Assembly: GCA_039680605.1 (NCBI GenBank)
Contig: JBDKTA010000063.1
Span: 61,423 to 125,422 of the forward strand
DNA length: 64,000 bases
Origin: Planctomycetaceae bacterium
GTDB taxonomy: Bacteria > Planctomycetota > Phycisphaerae > SM23-33
Reading direction: 5' to 3'
The notes below the pieces were generated by a model. The model had not been told where the DNA came from, searched no databases, and was given only the letters and a program-made list of their open reading frames with translations. Positions 34,529 to 43,037 of the stretch are shown piece by piece. The number at the start of each line of letters is the position of its first letter. The first letter of the stretch is position 1. A program made the position numbers and the translations under genes.

Positions 34529-34600
34529 TGTGAGTTGAGGGTGGTGAGCAAAAACAAAGCCTCTCGGCGGTTCTCACCACTCACCACTCACCACTCACAA
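34529..34600. repeat. GTGAGTGG / CCACTCAC dispersed repeat
   Basis: GTGAGTTGAGGGTGGTGAG and a run of CACCACTCACCACTCACCACTCAC form imperfect inverted arms. A second copy lies at 37955-38055. It fills the gap between the MEMO-like gene and glmM, which are otherwise co-directional. Confidence 0.8.
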
Positions 34601-35503
34601 CTAACTGAAGACAACTGAAGCATACCCTACCGTCGTATCGTCTTCATAGTCCGGATATTTGCGGTGTACGACTTCATAGCTGTTGGTGTACTCCAGGCAG
34701 ACGCCCCGCGTGGCGCCCAGGGCGCGACAGGCGGCGATGGTCGCGGCGACGGCGCCGCTGCCGCAGGCGCTGCGATGCACATCGGCCTCGGCCAGCACCG
34801 CCTGGGCGTCCATCGCTTCGATGCGCTGCAGCATGCGGTTGTCGTTGCGGCGAGCCCACTGCTCGCCGGCGGCGCCGCGGCCGTGAGGGCTGCCGAAGTG
34901 CCCGCCATAGTGCGTCAGGTCGGTGCTGCCGACGACGCAGGAGTTTGGGAATGCGGCCAGAACGCCGCCGATCACCTGTCCGATGTCGATCGCCTCGGGC
35001 GCGGGGGGGACGGCGATGGGCACAATCTTCGCCCGCGGACAGATCACCTGGATAAACGGCACCTGCACCTCCAGCGAGTGCTCCTGATCGTGCGCGTGGG
35101 GATTGGCCCGCAACAGCGTGTCCGCCCCGGGCGCCGCGAGGATGGCTGCGGCCACTTCGTCGTCAATGGCGATCTGCCCCAGCGGGCTGACCCAGACGCC
35201 CGACTCGAAGACCTCCCCAACCGCGGCATGTCCGCGATGGTCGGCCCCGAGCAGGATGAACGTCCCCCCGCCGTCTGCCGCGGCCAGCGAAGCCCCGCCG
35301 GCCAGCGTCTTGAACGTCAGCGCCGCCACGGCGCCGCTGTAGACCCATCCGGCATGGGGCGCCAGCCCGCCGCGCGGGTCGCCGGGCGCTGAGGGGGGCA
35401 AGGCGGCAGCCTCGAACAGGCGCATCACGTGATGGCGACAAGACGAGGGCGATTCCTCGTAGAACGCCCCGGCGTGGAACGGATGTCGCATGTTGGTCGC
35501 CAC
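34601..35503 (-). CDS. MEMO-like protein (AmmeMemoRadiSam system protein B)
   Basis: A 300-residue protein of the MEMO1/AmmeMemoRadiSam-B family. N-terminal HPFHAGAFYE, GLAPHAGWVYSG, LLGADHRGH, DQEHSLEVQVPFIQ and VGSTDLTHYG give the conserved His/Cys-type site of this dioxygenase-like fold. In many bacteria it is encoded with an AMMECR1 protein and a radical SAM protein; neither is adjacent here. Translation may begin at a GTG (35503) or an ATG 12 nt later. Biochemical role unknown. Confidence 0.93.
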   Translation of the reverse strand: MATNMRHPFHAGAFYEESPSSCRHHVMRLFEAAALPPSAPGDPRGGLAPHAGWVYSGAVAALTFKTLAGGASLAAADGGGTFILLGADHRGHAAVGEVFESGVWVSPLGQIAIDDEVAAAILAAPGADTLLRANPHAHDQEHSLEVQVPFIQVICPRAKIVPIAVPPAPEAIDIGQVIGGVLAAFPNSCVVGSTDLTHYGGHFGSPHGRGAAGEQWARRNDNRMLQRIEAMDAQAVLAEADVHRSACGSGAVAATIAACRALGATRGVCLEYTNSYEVVHRKYPDYEDDTTVGYASVVFS

Positions 35504-35576
35504 GGATGGTCTTTTCCCTTTCAGCGATTATCCGCGCATTGTATCATGCCTGTATATTATTAGGCTAGGACCCATC

Positions 35577-36023
35577 ATGAGCCCGCAATCCGAACGACAG
35601 AGCGAACAAGCCGACGCCCTGGCTGCACTGGCTGGCGGGCAATCCCCCACCGCCGCCCCGCAGTCCAAACCCGTGTCGGCGGTGAATCTTTCGGCCGCTT
35701 CACGCCGGGCGACGCCGAGCAAGCAGGCGCGCGAGGCGTCATTCCAGGCCAAGTCCGCCAAGGCCCAGGCCTATCAGTTCAAAAACTTCATGATCCCGAT
35801 GCTCCTGGCGGCGGCGGTGCTGTTGTTGCTGCTGGGGGTACTGGCGGCTTTCAATCTGCCCGCGGCGGACTATGCGGCCGACCATCCCGACGAGGTCATC
35901 TGCAAAGGTTGGTTCAAGCCCTTGGTGATCGCAACGTTCCCGCTGGCGCTGATCCTGGTCGCCGGAGCGTTGGTTTTCTGGCTGGACGTTCGCGCGCACC
36001 GGAAAGGAACCGCCGCCGTCTGA
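35577..36023 (+). CDS. Small membrane protein, unknown
   Basis: A 148-residue protein. The ATG at 35577 is chosen because TAGGA lies ~7 nt upstream. An Ala/Gln/Ser-rich cytoplasmic segment (~70 residues) is followed by two transmembrane helices (FMIPMLLAAAVLLLLLGVLA and VIATFPLALILVAGALVFWL). It is 44 nt upstream of the PgsA-like gene and probably in the same operon. A TATATT box at ~35551-35556 may be part of its promoter. No family recognised. Confidence 0.8.
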   Translation: MSPQSERQSEQADALAALAGGQSPTAAPQSKPVSAVNLSAASRRATPSKQAREASFQAKSAKAQAYQFKNFMIPMLLAAAVLLLLLGVLAAFNLPAADYAADHPDEVICKGWFKPLVIATFPLALILVAGALVFWLDVRAHRKGTAAV

Positions 36024-36067
36024 AATCCGCCTGGCGAAGCAAGTCCGGGGGGAGGGAGAATACCGTC

Positions 36068-36745
36068 TTGAAAACTGCCACTGAAAGGCCCTGGGGATCC
36101 CTAAGCTGGCCCAACCGCATCAGTCTGCTGCGACTGCTGCTGGTGGCGCCGTTCATCGTCCTGCTGCTCAGCCAGGGCGATGACGGATGGCCGTGGGCAC
36201 GCCATGTCGCCATCGCGATCTTCGTGGTCATGGCCGTCAGCGACATGGTCGACGGGATTCTCGCCCGCCGGCTCCAGCAGAAGACCCGCCTGGGGGCCAT
36301 TCTCGACCCGCTGGCCGATAAGATCCTCATCATCTCTTCCGTGCTGGTGCTCTCGCAACCGGCCAAGGCTGTTCCCGACGCCATGCTTCCCAACTGGGTG
36401 GTGGTGGCCGTGGTGGGCAAGGATTTGTGGATCGTCATCGGTTTTCTTGTGGTATATTTGGTCACGGACAAGCTGCGGGCCGAACCCAGCATCAGCGGCA
36501 AAGCCTCTACGATGGCACAACTGCTGATGGTCGGTTTCGTCCTGGTAGCACCGGAACTCGATGCAGCGGCCCCGGGACTGGCCTTGGGCAAATGGATCGT
36601 CCGGGTCCTGATGTATGCGGTGGCGGTCCTGGCTGCACTGGCCGTCATCAGCTACACCCGCAAGGGCCTGCGGACCATCGCCCAGCATCAGAAACCACTG
36701 GAAAACCATCGCGCCACCCATGACCAACCCCATGCACCCGATTGA
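36068..36745 (+). CDS. pgsA: CDP-alcohol phosphatidyltransferase (PgsA-like)
   Basis: A 225-residue membrane enzyme, probably phosphatidylglycerophosphate synthase. The full CDP-OH-P motif D-G-x2-A-R-x8-G-x3-D-x3-D is visible in DGILARRLQQKTRLGAILD followed by PLAD. Five or six transmembrane helices. The start is probably the TTG at 36068, preceded by GGGAGGGAG; no ATG lies near the conserved N-terminus. Its 3' end overlaps ribBA by 26 nt. Other CDP-alcohol transferases (for example cardiolipin synthase type) cannot be excluded. Confidence 0.88.
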   Translation: MKTATERPWGSLSWPNRISLLRLLLVAPFIVLLLSQGDDGWPWARHVAIAIFVVMAVSDMVDGILARRLQQKTRLGAILDPLADKILIISSVLVLSQPAKAVPDAMLPNWVVVAVVGKDLWIVIGFLVVYLVTDKLRAEPSISGKASTMAQLLMVGFVLVAPELDAAAPGLALGKWIVRVLMYAVAVLAALAVISYTRKGLRTIAQHQKPLENHRATHDQPHAPD

Positions 36746-37961
36746 AGACATCCTCAATGAACTCCGTGCCGGGCGAATGATCGTCCTGGTCGACGATGAA
36801 TCTCGCGAAAATGAAGGGGACCTGGTCTGTGCGGCCGAGAAGGTCACCCCCGAGATCATCAACTTCATGGTTCGCGAGGGCTGCGGCGTGGTCTGCATGC
36901 CGATCAACTCCGCCCACGCCGAGCGCCTGGGCCTGCATCCGCAGACCCCCGTGAACACCTCGCTGCACGGGACGGCTTTCACCGTCACCATCGACGCGGC
37001 GACGGGGATCACCACCGGCGTGTCGGCGGCGGACCGGGCGCGGACCATCCAGATCGCCGCGCGCGACACGAGCACCCCGGCCGACCTGGTCCGCCCCGGG
37101 CACATCAACCCGCTGCGGGCTCTGGACGGCGGCGTCCTGGTGCGCGCCGGACAGACCGAGGGCGCCGTCGACCTGGCGCGACTGGCCGGGCTCAGGCCCG
37201 CCGGCGTCATCTGCGAGATCATGAACCCCGACGGCACGATGGCCCGCCGCGACGACCTGGAAAAGTTCTGCCAGCGCCACAGCCTCAAAATGTGCAGCGT
37301 CGCCGACATCATCCGCTACCGCCTGCGACAGGAGAAGCTCATCAGCCGCGCCGTCGAGGTCGACATCGAACTCGAGGCCGGCAAGTTCCACCTGATCGCC
37401 TACACCTCGGTGGTGGACATCGAGCCGCACGTGGCGATCTGCATGGGCGGCGTGGGAGAACTCGACGCCCAGGGCGTGCCCGTCGTCCACGACGACCCGG
37501 TGCTCGTGCGAGTCCACAGCGAATGCCTCACCGGCGATGTCCTGGGCAGCCTGCGATGCGACTGCGGCGGGCAGCTCCAGACGGCGCTGAAAGCCGTTGC
37601 GGCCGCCGGAAAGGGCGCGGTGGTCTACGTGCGACAGGAAGGGCGGGGCATCGGCCTGGTGAACAAGCTGCGGGCGTACAAGCTGCAGGTCGAGCAAGGC
37701 ATGGACACCGTTGAGGCCAACCTGCACCTGGGCTTCGAGCCCGACCGCCGCGACTACGGGATCGGCAACCAGATCCTTCGCGACCTGGGCCTGACGCGCC
37801 TGCGCGTGATGACCAACAATCCCCGGAAGATCTACGGCCTGGAAGGCTTCGGTCTCAAGATCGTCGAGCGGGTCGGAATCGAATTGCCCCCCCACGCCCA
37901 CAACCGCGACTACCTGCAGACCAAGAAAGACAAGATGGGCCACATTTTGGAGCAGTTGTGA
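36720..37961 (+). CDS. ribBA: Bifunctional DHBP synthase / GTP cyclohydrolase II
   Basis: A 413-residue riboflavin-pathway enzyme. The N-terminal 3,4-dihydroxy-2-butanone-4-phosphate synthase domain has DDESRENEGDLVCAAE, GVSAADRA and RPGHINPL. The C-terminal GTP cyclohydrolase II domain has the zinc cysteines in ECLTGDVLGSLRCDCGG, then RQEGRGIGL and MTNNPRKI. Start at 36720 (ATGACCAACC) or 36732; the ribosome-binding site is weak because the region lies inside pgsA, consistent with translational coupling. The stop codon lies inside a GTGAGTGG repeat that begins at ~37955. No FMN riboswitch seen. Confidence 0.96.
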   Translation: MTNPMHPIEDILNELRAGRMIVLVDDESRENEGDLVCAAEKVTPEIINFMVREGCGVVCMPINSAHAERLGLHPQTPVNTSLHGTAFTVTIDAATGITTGVSAADRARTIQIAARDTSTPADLVRPGHINPLRALDGGVLVRAGQTEGAVDLARLAGLRPAGVICEIMNPDGTMARRDDLEKFCQRHSLKMCSVADIIRYRLRQEKLISRAVEVDIELEAGKFHLIAYTSVVDIEPHVAICMGGVGELDAQGVPVVHDDPVLVRVHSECLTGDVLGSLRCDCGGQLQTALKAVAAAGKGAVVYVRQEGRGIGLVNKLRAYKLQVEQGMDTVEANLHLGFEPDRRDYGIGNQILRDLGLTRLRVMTNNPRKIYGLEGFGLKIVERVGIELPPHAHNRDYLQTKKDKMGHILEQL

Positions 37962-38055
37962 GTGGTAAGTGGTGAGTGGTGAGTTTCTTCACTCAACACG
38001 CACCCCTGCTTCTAAAGTTTCTCACTCACCACTCACCATCCACAATTCACAACTT
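37955..38055. repeat. GTGAGTGG / CCACTCAC dispersed repeat, second copy
   Basis: TTGTGAGTGGTAAGTGGTGAG repeats at the left and CTCACTCACCACTCACCATCC at the right form imperfect inverted arms around ~40 nt. The left arm contains the ribBA stop codon (TGA 37959-37961). The right end is 4 nt from the stop of the convergent pseudopilin-like gene (38059). Confidence 0.8.
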
Positions 38056-38058
38056 CTT

Positions 38059-38886
38059 CTACGGCGCGCTGTCGGACGCCCAAAACCATGTCAGCGACTG
38101 ACCGTTGAAGTAGCGCCCCGTTCCGCTGCCGCCGCCGATAAAGTTCGTCTTCGTGGCCGGCAGAACGTCTTCGGCCGTGGCCGCAGCGCCGGCGGCCGAG
38201 GGAATCCACTTCACATTGCCGCCGGCATAGAGGTGGTTGCTGCCGGCAAAGACTCCGCCGTCGCTGTGGTTGTACACCGTCGGGCTGATCCCCGTGTCGG
38301 TCGTACCGCTATTTTCGGCCACGTCGGCCGCAATGACATAGTTGCTGTTGGTGCGCATGGGGCTGCGACTCAGCGCCGTGGGCGTTCCGACCCCCGACGG
38401 GACGGGGTTGAGCCCGTATGTCCAGATATACGACGTGAGCACCGCGTTTCCCCAGTTGCCCGGCACGGCGGCGTTACGCGATGGATCGGTCGTGGGATTG
38501 ATGTAACACACCGGGCGGCTGGGGCACTTGACGATATTGCTCAACTCGCCCATTCCCGCCCCGACCAGAGCGTTGTAGACTGCGGGCGATTTTACCCCCG
38601 CAGACATCCCGTGCTCCCCCGCGGCCCCTTCGTTGTACTGCATCGCGTAGAGAATCGCCCCGAACGGCGTCGTGCGGGGAATGTACGGCCGCGGGTAATA
38701 TCCGCCGGTGCTGATGGCGTAAGCGTTAAGGCGCATCCCCATGGTGTTGAGGTTGGAGGCGCATTCGGTCCGCTGCATCTTGCTCAGGATGCTTTTGATA
38801 ACCGGAACGAGCAAGGTGACCAGGAGCATAATGATGCCGATCACGATCATCAGCTCCATCATGGTAAACGCTCTGCGCCGAGCCAT
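38059..38886 (-). CDS. Type IV pilin-like / prepilin-type N-terminal methylation protein
   Basis: A 275-residue protein. AAGGGAG precedes the ATG at 38886. The N-terminus RRRAFTMMELMIVIGII is a prepilin peptidase motif (position -1 is Ala rather than Gly) followed by the class III hydrophobic helix. The C-terminal part has the HSDGGVFAGSNHLYAGGNVKW type of motif seen in the large H-x9-DG pseudopilin families of Planctomycetota and Lentisphaerota. Probably an exported, membrane-anchored pseudopilin-like protein; no secretion machinery is nearby. Confidence 0.88.
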   Translation of the reverse strand: MARRRAFTMMELMIVIGIIMLLVTLLVPVIKSILSKMQRTECASNLNTMGMRLNAYAISTGGYYPRPYIPRTTPFGAILYAMQYNEGAAGEHGMSAGVKSPAVYNALVGAGMGELSNIVKCPSRPVCYINPTTDPSRNAAVPGNWGNAVLTSYIWTYGLNPVPSGVGTPTALSRSPMRTNSNYVIAADVAENSGTTDTGISPTVYNHSDGGVFAGSNHLYAGGNVKWIPSAAGAAATAEDVLPATKTNFIGGGSGTGRYFNGQSLTWFWASDSAP

Positions 38887-39082
38887 CGCGCCGCTCCCTT
38901 TCCTCTGCCACAACGGGCAGATCAGGCAGGCCTGTCCTCCCAGAAGAAGTATAACGCGTGGGACAGGGGCGGTCAAGAAAGCCCAGGAAGCTGAACTGAA
39001 GTGGCGGGTGTCACTGAAAGCCGACAGCAGATAGCAGACAGGGACATTGCTAACGCCTCCCCGCCTTATTAGAATCACTTCC

Positions 39083-40558
39083 ATGGACAGACTGGTATCC
39101 ATCCTGGAGCGGTTCGGGCGCCCGCGCGTGGCTCTGGTGGGCGACTTCATGCTCGACCGCTACATCTACGGCAACGTCGACCGGCTCAGTCCCGAGGCCC
39201 CCGTGCCCGTCCTCAACGTCGGGCGCCGCGAGGTGCATCCCGGCGGGGCCGCCAGCGTCGCCGCGGCGATGCTCGCCCTGGACGCCGAAGTCTGTTGCGT
39301 CGGCGTGATCGGTAAAGACTCCCACGGCGAAGAGCTCGTGCGCCTGCTGGGCGAAGCCGACACCATGTCGCTCATGCGCCTCTACGACCGCTGCACCACC
39401 GTCAAGTGCCGCTACGTCGGCCTGGCCCAGCACCGCCACGCCCAGCAGATGCTGCGCGTCGATGAGGAGCAGGCCGGCGAACTGCCCGAGGAGGTAGGCA
39501 ACCGCCTCGTGGCGGCTTTGCGGGGCGTGGTGCAGGGCTGCAAGGTCGTCGCCCTCCAGGACTACGATAAGGGCGTTCTAACCGACACGACGGCGCCGGA
39601 GTTCATCAATGTCGCCCGCAAGGCCGGCGCCGATGTCGTCGTCGATCCGGCACGGATCAGAAGCTACCGCCGCTACCTCGGCGCCACGCTGCTGACGCCC
39701 AACCGCTACGAAGCCGAACTGGCCAGCGGCGTGACCATCACCGACGAAGAATCCATGGCCCGCGCCGCGCGGGAGATCATCCGCGAGGCCGAAGCCCAGG
39801 CCGTCATCATCACTCTCGACCGCGAGGGCGCCTTCCTCTTTACCCGCGAGGGCGTCGCACGCCGCATCGCCACCAAGCCCCGCAGCGTCTACGACGTTAC
39901 CGGCGCCGGCGATGAAGTGCTGGCGATGATGGCCGTGGCTATCGCCAACCGCTGCAATCTCACCGACGCCGTCGAACTGGCCAACGTCGCCGGCGGGCTC
40001 GAGGTCGAACGTTTCGGCGTCGTGCCCATCACGCGGGACGAGGTGCTGGCCGAGTTGCACAAGATGATCGGCCTGCGAGGCAGCAAGGTGCTGGCGCGCC
40101 GCAGCCTGCTGCATGAACTGGCTCGCCTGCGGCAGGGAGGGCATACGATCGTCTTCACCAACGGATGCTTCGACCTGCTGCACATGGGGCACGTACGGTA
40201 CCTCGCCCAGGCCCGCACCATGGGCACCGCCCTGGTCGTGGCGATTAATTCCGACGAAAGCGTGCAGCGGCTCAAAGGTCCCAGCCGCCCGATCATTCCC
40301 GCCGCCGAACGCGCCGAAATGCTCGGGGCCCTCGAATGCGTCGACTACGTCACGATCTTCGACGAGGATACGCCCGAGACCCTGCTGGAACTGATCAAGC
40401 CCGACATCCTGGTCAAGGGCGGAACCACGGCCGTGATCGTCGGGCAGGACATCGTAGAAAACTACGGCGGACGCGTGCTGACGCTCCAGCAGGTCGAAGG
40501 GCTCAGCACCACGGCGATCATCGGACGGATAATGGAACAGTCCGGCGGGCAAGCCTAG
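39083..40558 (+). CDS. hldE: Bifunctional heptose-7-phosphate kinase / heptose-1-phosphate adenylyltransferase
   Basis: A 491-residue enzyme for ADP-heptose, the lipopolysaccharide core precursor. The N-terminal ribokinase-fold domain has GDFMLDRYIYGNV, VHPGGAASV and the catalytic VYDVTGAGDEVLA. The C-terminal nucleotidyltransferase domain has FTNGCFDLLHMGHVRYL and PDILVKGG. Start at 39083 by homology of the N-terminus; the ribosome-binding site is poor. The downstream gene encodes the GmhB-type phosphatase that acts between the two HldE steps. GmhA and HldD are not in the window. Confidence 0.96.
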   Translation: MDRLVSILERFGRPRVALVGDFMLDRYIYGNVDRLSPEAPVPVLNVGRREVHPGGAASVAAAMLALDAEVCCVGVIGKDSHGEELVRLLGEADTMSLMRLYDRCTTVKCRYVGLAQHRHAQQMLRVDEEQAGELPEEVGNRLVAALRGVVQGCKVVALQDYDKGVLTDTTAPEFINVARKAGADVVVDPARIRSYRRYLGATLLTPNRYEAELASGVTITDEESMARAAREIIREAEAQAVIITLDREGAFLFTREGVARRIATKPRSVYDVTGAGDEVLAMMAVAIANRCNLTDAVELANVAGGLEVERFGVVPITRDEVLAELHKMIGLRGSKVLARRSLLHELARLRQGGHTIVFTNGCFDLLHMGHVRYLAQARTMGTALVVAINSDESVQRLKGPSRPIIPAAERAEMLGALECVDYVTIFDEDTPETLLELIKPDILVKGGTTAVIVGQDIVENYGGRVLTLQQVEGLSTTAIIGRIMEQSGGQA

Positions 40559-40597
40559 ATTTTGAGATCTCAGATTTGAGATTCCAGATTGCGGAGA
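40559..40597. repeat. GAGATCTCAGATTTGAGATT-type intergenic repeat
   Basis: An AT-rich patch of overlapping GAGAT/ATCTC/AGATT words sits between the hldE stop and the start of the next gene. It is unlike the surrounding GC-rich sequence and resembles common dispersed intergenic repeats (translating to ISDLRFQI-like peptides). Confidence 0.6.
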
Positions 40598-40606
40598 ATG
40601 GATTCC

Positions 40607-41638
40607 ATGAGCAACAAAGCGATTTTTCTCGATCGGGACAAGACCCTCATCGCAGACCCGGGATACCTGGCCGACCCCGAGGCCGTCAAGCTCCTGCCCG
40701 GGGTGGAGCTGGCCATCAAGTCTCTTCGCCAGACCGGGTACCTGATGGTCGTGGTGACTAACCAGTCCGGAATCGCCCGCGGGCTGTTGACTGAAGAGGC
40801 GTTGGACAACATCCACGCCCAACTGCGCCGCCTGCTGGCCGACAAGAACGCCCACGTCGACGCGATCTACCACTGCCCCTTTCATCCTGAAGGCACCGTC
40901 GAAAAATACGCCTGCGAGTCCGACCTGCGCAAACCCAATCCGGGGATGCTGCTCAAGGCCGCCGAAGAGCACGACATCGACCTGGCCCAGAGTTGGATGG
41001 TCGGCGACAGCGCCCGCGATATCGAAGCCGGACAGCGAGCCGGCTGCCGAACCATCCGCATCCGCACCCCCGGCACTGAAAGCACCGCCGACGGCGGCGA
41101 TGACGAAGGCGTCCAGGCCGACTACACCGTGCGCAATCTCGTCGAAGCCGCCCGCGTCATTCTTCGAGCGCCGGCCGTCGCCGCGGCGGTCCCCGAGGCT
41201 GCGCCGCCGGCCGCCCCCGCGACGCTGCCCCGAGCGGGCCTGGCGGCCATGAGCCGGCAAACCGCCGCTCCACGCACCATGCCCTCCCTCGCCGCCGCGC
41301 CCGCAGCCGCACCGCCTGCCGACGAAACAGTTGACGACGAACCCGAAACCGCCGTCGATGCACCCGCCCCCGCCAGCGAACAGCACGTGCGACTGGAAAT
41401 TCTCCGCCACGTCCGCCAGATGGCCCAGACCGCCCTGACCGAACGCGAAGACTTCAACGTCTGGCACATGCTGGCCATGTTCGCCACGATCATGGCCATA
41501 ATGGCGCTGGGCGGGGCCGTCTGGAAGTTCTTCCAGGACGGAACCGGCAACGTGGGCGTCAGCCAGTTCTGGGCGACCGTCGCGGTAGCGCTGCAGATGA
41601 TGGCCTTGACTTTTTTCGTCGTCCGACGGCTGAAGTAG
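40607..41638 (+). CDS. GmhB-like heptose-bisphosphate phosphatase fused to a C-terminal membrane domain
   Basis: A 343-residue protein; ATG 40607 is preferred because GCGGAG is ~12 nt upstream. Residues 1-190 are a HAD-IIIA phosphatase with FLDRDKT (nucleophile D9, D11), VTNQSGIARG, a zinc-loop region CPFH...YACESDLRKPNPG and VGDSARDIEAG. Usual GmhB has C-x-H and C-x-C; here the fourth Cys is absent. An Ala/Pro-rich linker (~195-275) leads to two transmembrane helices (WHMLAMFATIMAIMALGGAVW and FWATVAVALQMMALTFFV). It probably removes the C7 phosphate of heptose-1,7-bisphosphate, with the adjacent HldE. Confidence 0.88.
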   Translation: MSNKAIFLDRDKTLIADPGYLADPEAVKLLPGVELAIKSLRQTGYLMVVVTNQSGIARGLLTEEALDNIHAQLRRLLADKNAHVDAIYHCPFHPEGTVEKYACESDLRKPNPGMLLKAAEEHDIDLAQSWMVGDSARDIEAGQRAGCRTIRIRTPGTESTADGGDDEGVQADYTVRNLVEAARVILRAPAVAAAVPEAAPPAAPATLPRAGLAAMSRQTAAPRTMPSLAAAPAAAPPADETVDDEPETAVDAPAPASEQHVRLEILRHVRQMAQTALTEREDFNVWHMLAMFATIMAIMALGGAVWKFFQDGTGNVGVSQFWATVAVALQMMALTFFVVRRLK

Positions 41639-41682
41639 GCCCTGGACCGTAGAATAGATTGAACATCAGAAGCAGGAGCCCC

Positions 41683-42885
41683 ATGATGATGAGATATCCA
41701 GTGATTGGCGTTTCAGTTTTGGCGATCGCCCTGTCGCTTTCGGGCGGGTGCAAGGACAAACAGCAGACGACCCAGCCCCCCGCCCGCACGTTGAACGTGC
41801 CCAAACCCGCCACCGACGCCATGGACGCCCCGCACGCCGCGCAGGCCGGAAAACTCATCAACGGCGGCGTGAGCTATCTGCTTGCTGCGCGAACCGCAGA
41901 CGGCGGCTGGAGCCTCGGCGGTCCTGACGCCGACCCGGCCATTACCTCGCTGGTTCTCAAGGCGCTGCTGGGACACGGCGATTTCAACAGCAGTTCCCCC
42001 GAGGTGCAGAAGGCCTTCGCCGCCGTCCTGAAGTACCGCCAGAGTGACGGCGGCATCTACGACCCCAAACTGGGTTTCCAGAGCTACACGACTGCCACGG
42101 CCGTCACCGCGCTGGCCGCGGCGAAGGATCCCAAGTTCAACGAGGCGATGGCCGGCGGCGTGAAGTTTCTCCGCACGATCCAGATCAAGGTCGGCAACAA
42201 GGCGCCCGACGGAACGGTGATTGAAGACTCCGACGTGCGACGCGGCGGCGTGGGCTACGGCACCAGCGGCGAGCCGAACCTCAGCGTGCTGAACTTCTGG
42301 ACTGAAGCCATGAAGGACGCCGGCGTGGGGCCCGAAGACCCGGCCATGAAGGAGGCCCTGCTCTTCCTGACCAATCTCCAGAACCGCAGCGAGTCGAGCA
42401 CGCGGCCGGTCGATGCCGCCGTCAATGACGGCGGATTTCCATACGATCCCAAGGAAAGCAAGGCCGGCGCCGGTCCGGGCAGTCAGGGGCTTCGCAGCTA
42501 TGGGTCGATGACGTATGCGGGCTTCAAGAGCATGCTCTATGCCGGCGTGACCAAGAACGACCCGCGCGTGCGGGCGGCGTTCGACTGGATCCGCACCTAC
42601 TGGCGCCTGGACGCCAATCCCAACATGCCCCAGGCCCAGTCGCAGGAAGGCCTGTACTATTACTACATGGTCTTCGCCAAGGCGCTGCGGGCATGGTCTG
42701 AGCCGGTCATCACCGACGCCGAAGGCGCCAAGCACAACTGGCGCCACGAGCTTGTCGACGCCCTGGCCCAGCGAGTCCGCCCCAACGGCGCCTGGAAGAA
42801 CGACGCACCTCGGTGGATGGAAGGCAACGACATCCTGCCCACCACCTTTGCGGTGATGGCGCTGCAGGAAACGCTGCAGAAGTGA
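41683..42885 (+). CDS. Prenyltransferase/squalene-cyclase-repeat protein, probable lipoprotein
   Basis: A 400-residue protein. AGGAG supports the ATG at 41683. The N-terminal signal ends in ALSLSGGC, a weak lipobox. The body is an alpha-alpha toroid like squalene-hopene cyclase and prenyltransferase beta repeats: ADGGWSLGGPD, SDGGIYDPK, NDGGFPYDP and GLRSYGSMTYAGFKSML. The catalytic DxDD of cyclases is not seen, so it is probably a binding or structural member of the fold outside the cytoplasm. Such proteins are frequent in Planctomycetota; function unknown. Confidence 0.88.
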   Translation: MMMRYPVIGVSVLAIALSLSGGCKDKQQTTQPPARTLNVPKPATDAMDAPHAAQAGKLINGGVSYLLAARTADGGWSLGGPDADPAITSLVLKALLGHGDFNSSSPEVQKAFAAVLKYRQSDGGIYDPKLGFQSYTTATAVTALAAAKDPKFNEAMAGGVKFLRTIQIKVGNKAPDGTVIEDSDVRRGGVGYGTSGEPNLSVLNFWTEAMKDAGVGPEDPAMKEALLFLTNLQNRSESSTRPVDAAVNDGGFPYDPKESKAGAGPGSQGLRSYGSMTYAGFKSMLYAGVTKNDPRVRAAFDWIRTYWRLDANPNMPQAQSQEGLYYYYMVFAKALRAWSEPVITDAEGAKHNWRHELVDALAQRVRPNGAWKNDAPRWMEGNDILPTTFAVMALQETLQK

Positions 42886-42888
42886 CTC

Positions 42889-42993
42889 CAATATCCAATT
42901 GCCAATTTGGAATTTCCAATTGAAGAAATGCCCCCAATGGGAACTGCTTTTCAATTGGAAATTGCAAATTGGAAATTGGAAATCCCCAGGGCC
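42889..42993. repeat. CAATTGGAAATTG-type AT-rich intergenic repeat
   Basis: Repeated CCAATTG, AATTTGG and GGAAATTG words in both orientations form several possible stems between the lipoprotein gene and the DUF1015 gene. The patch is strikingly AT-rich compared with its surroundings. Reading frames through it give QLEIANWKLEIP-like peptides, a known type of non-coding repeat translation. Confidence 0.75.
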
Positions 42994-43037
42994 TGCGTTA
43001 ATCTTCCTCACATCGATCGGACCTATGGAGACTTGCG

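Noticed and set aside
36615..36719. Upstream extension of RibBA
   Set aside because: The frame is open but lies inside the pgsA gene, and RibBA family proteins begin with the DHBP synthase domain shortly after 36720.
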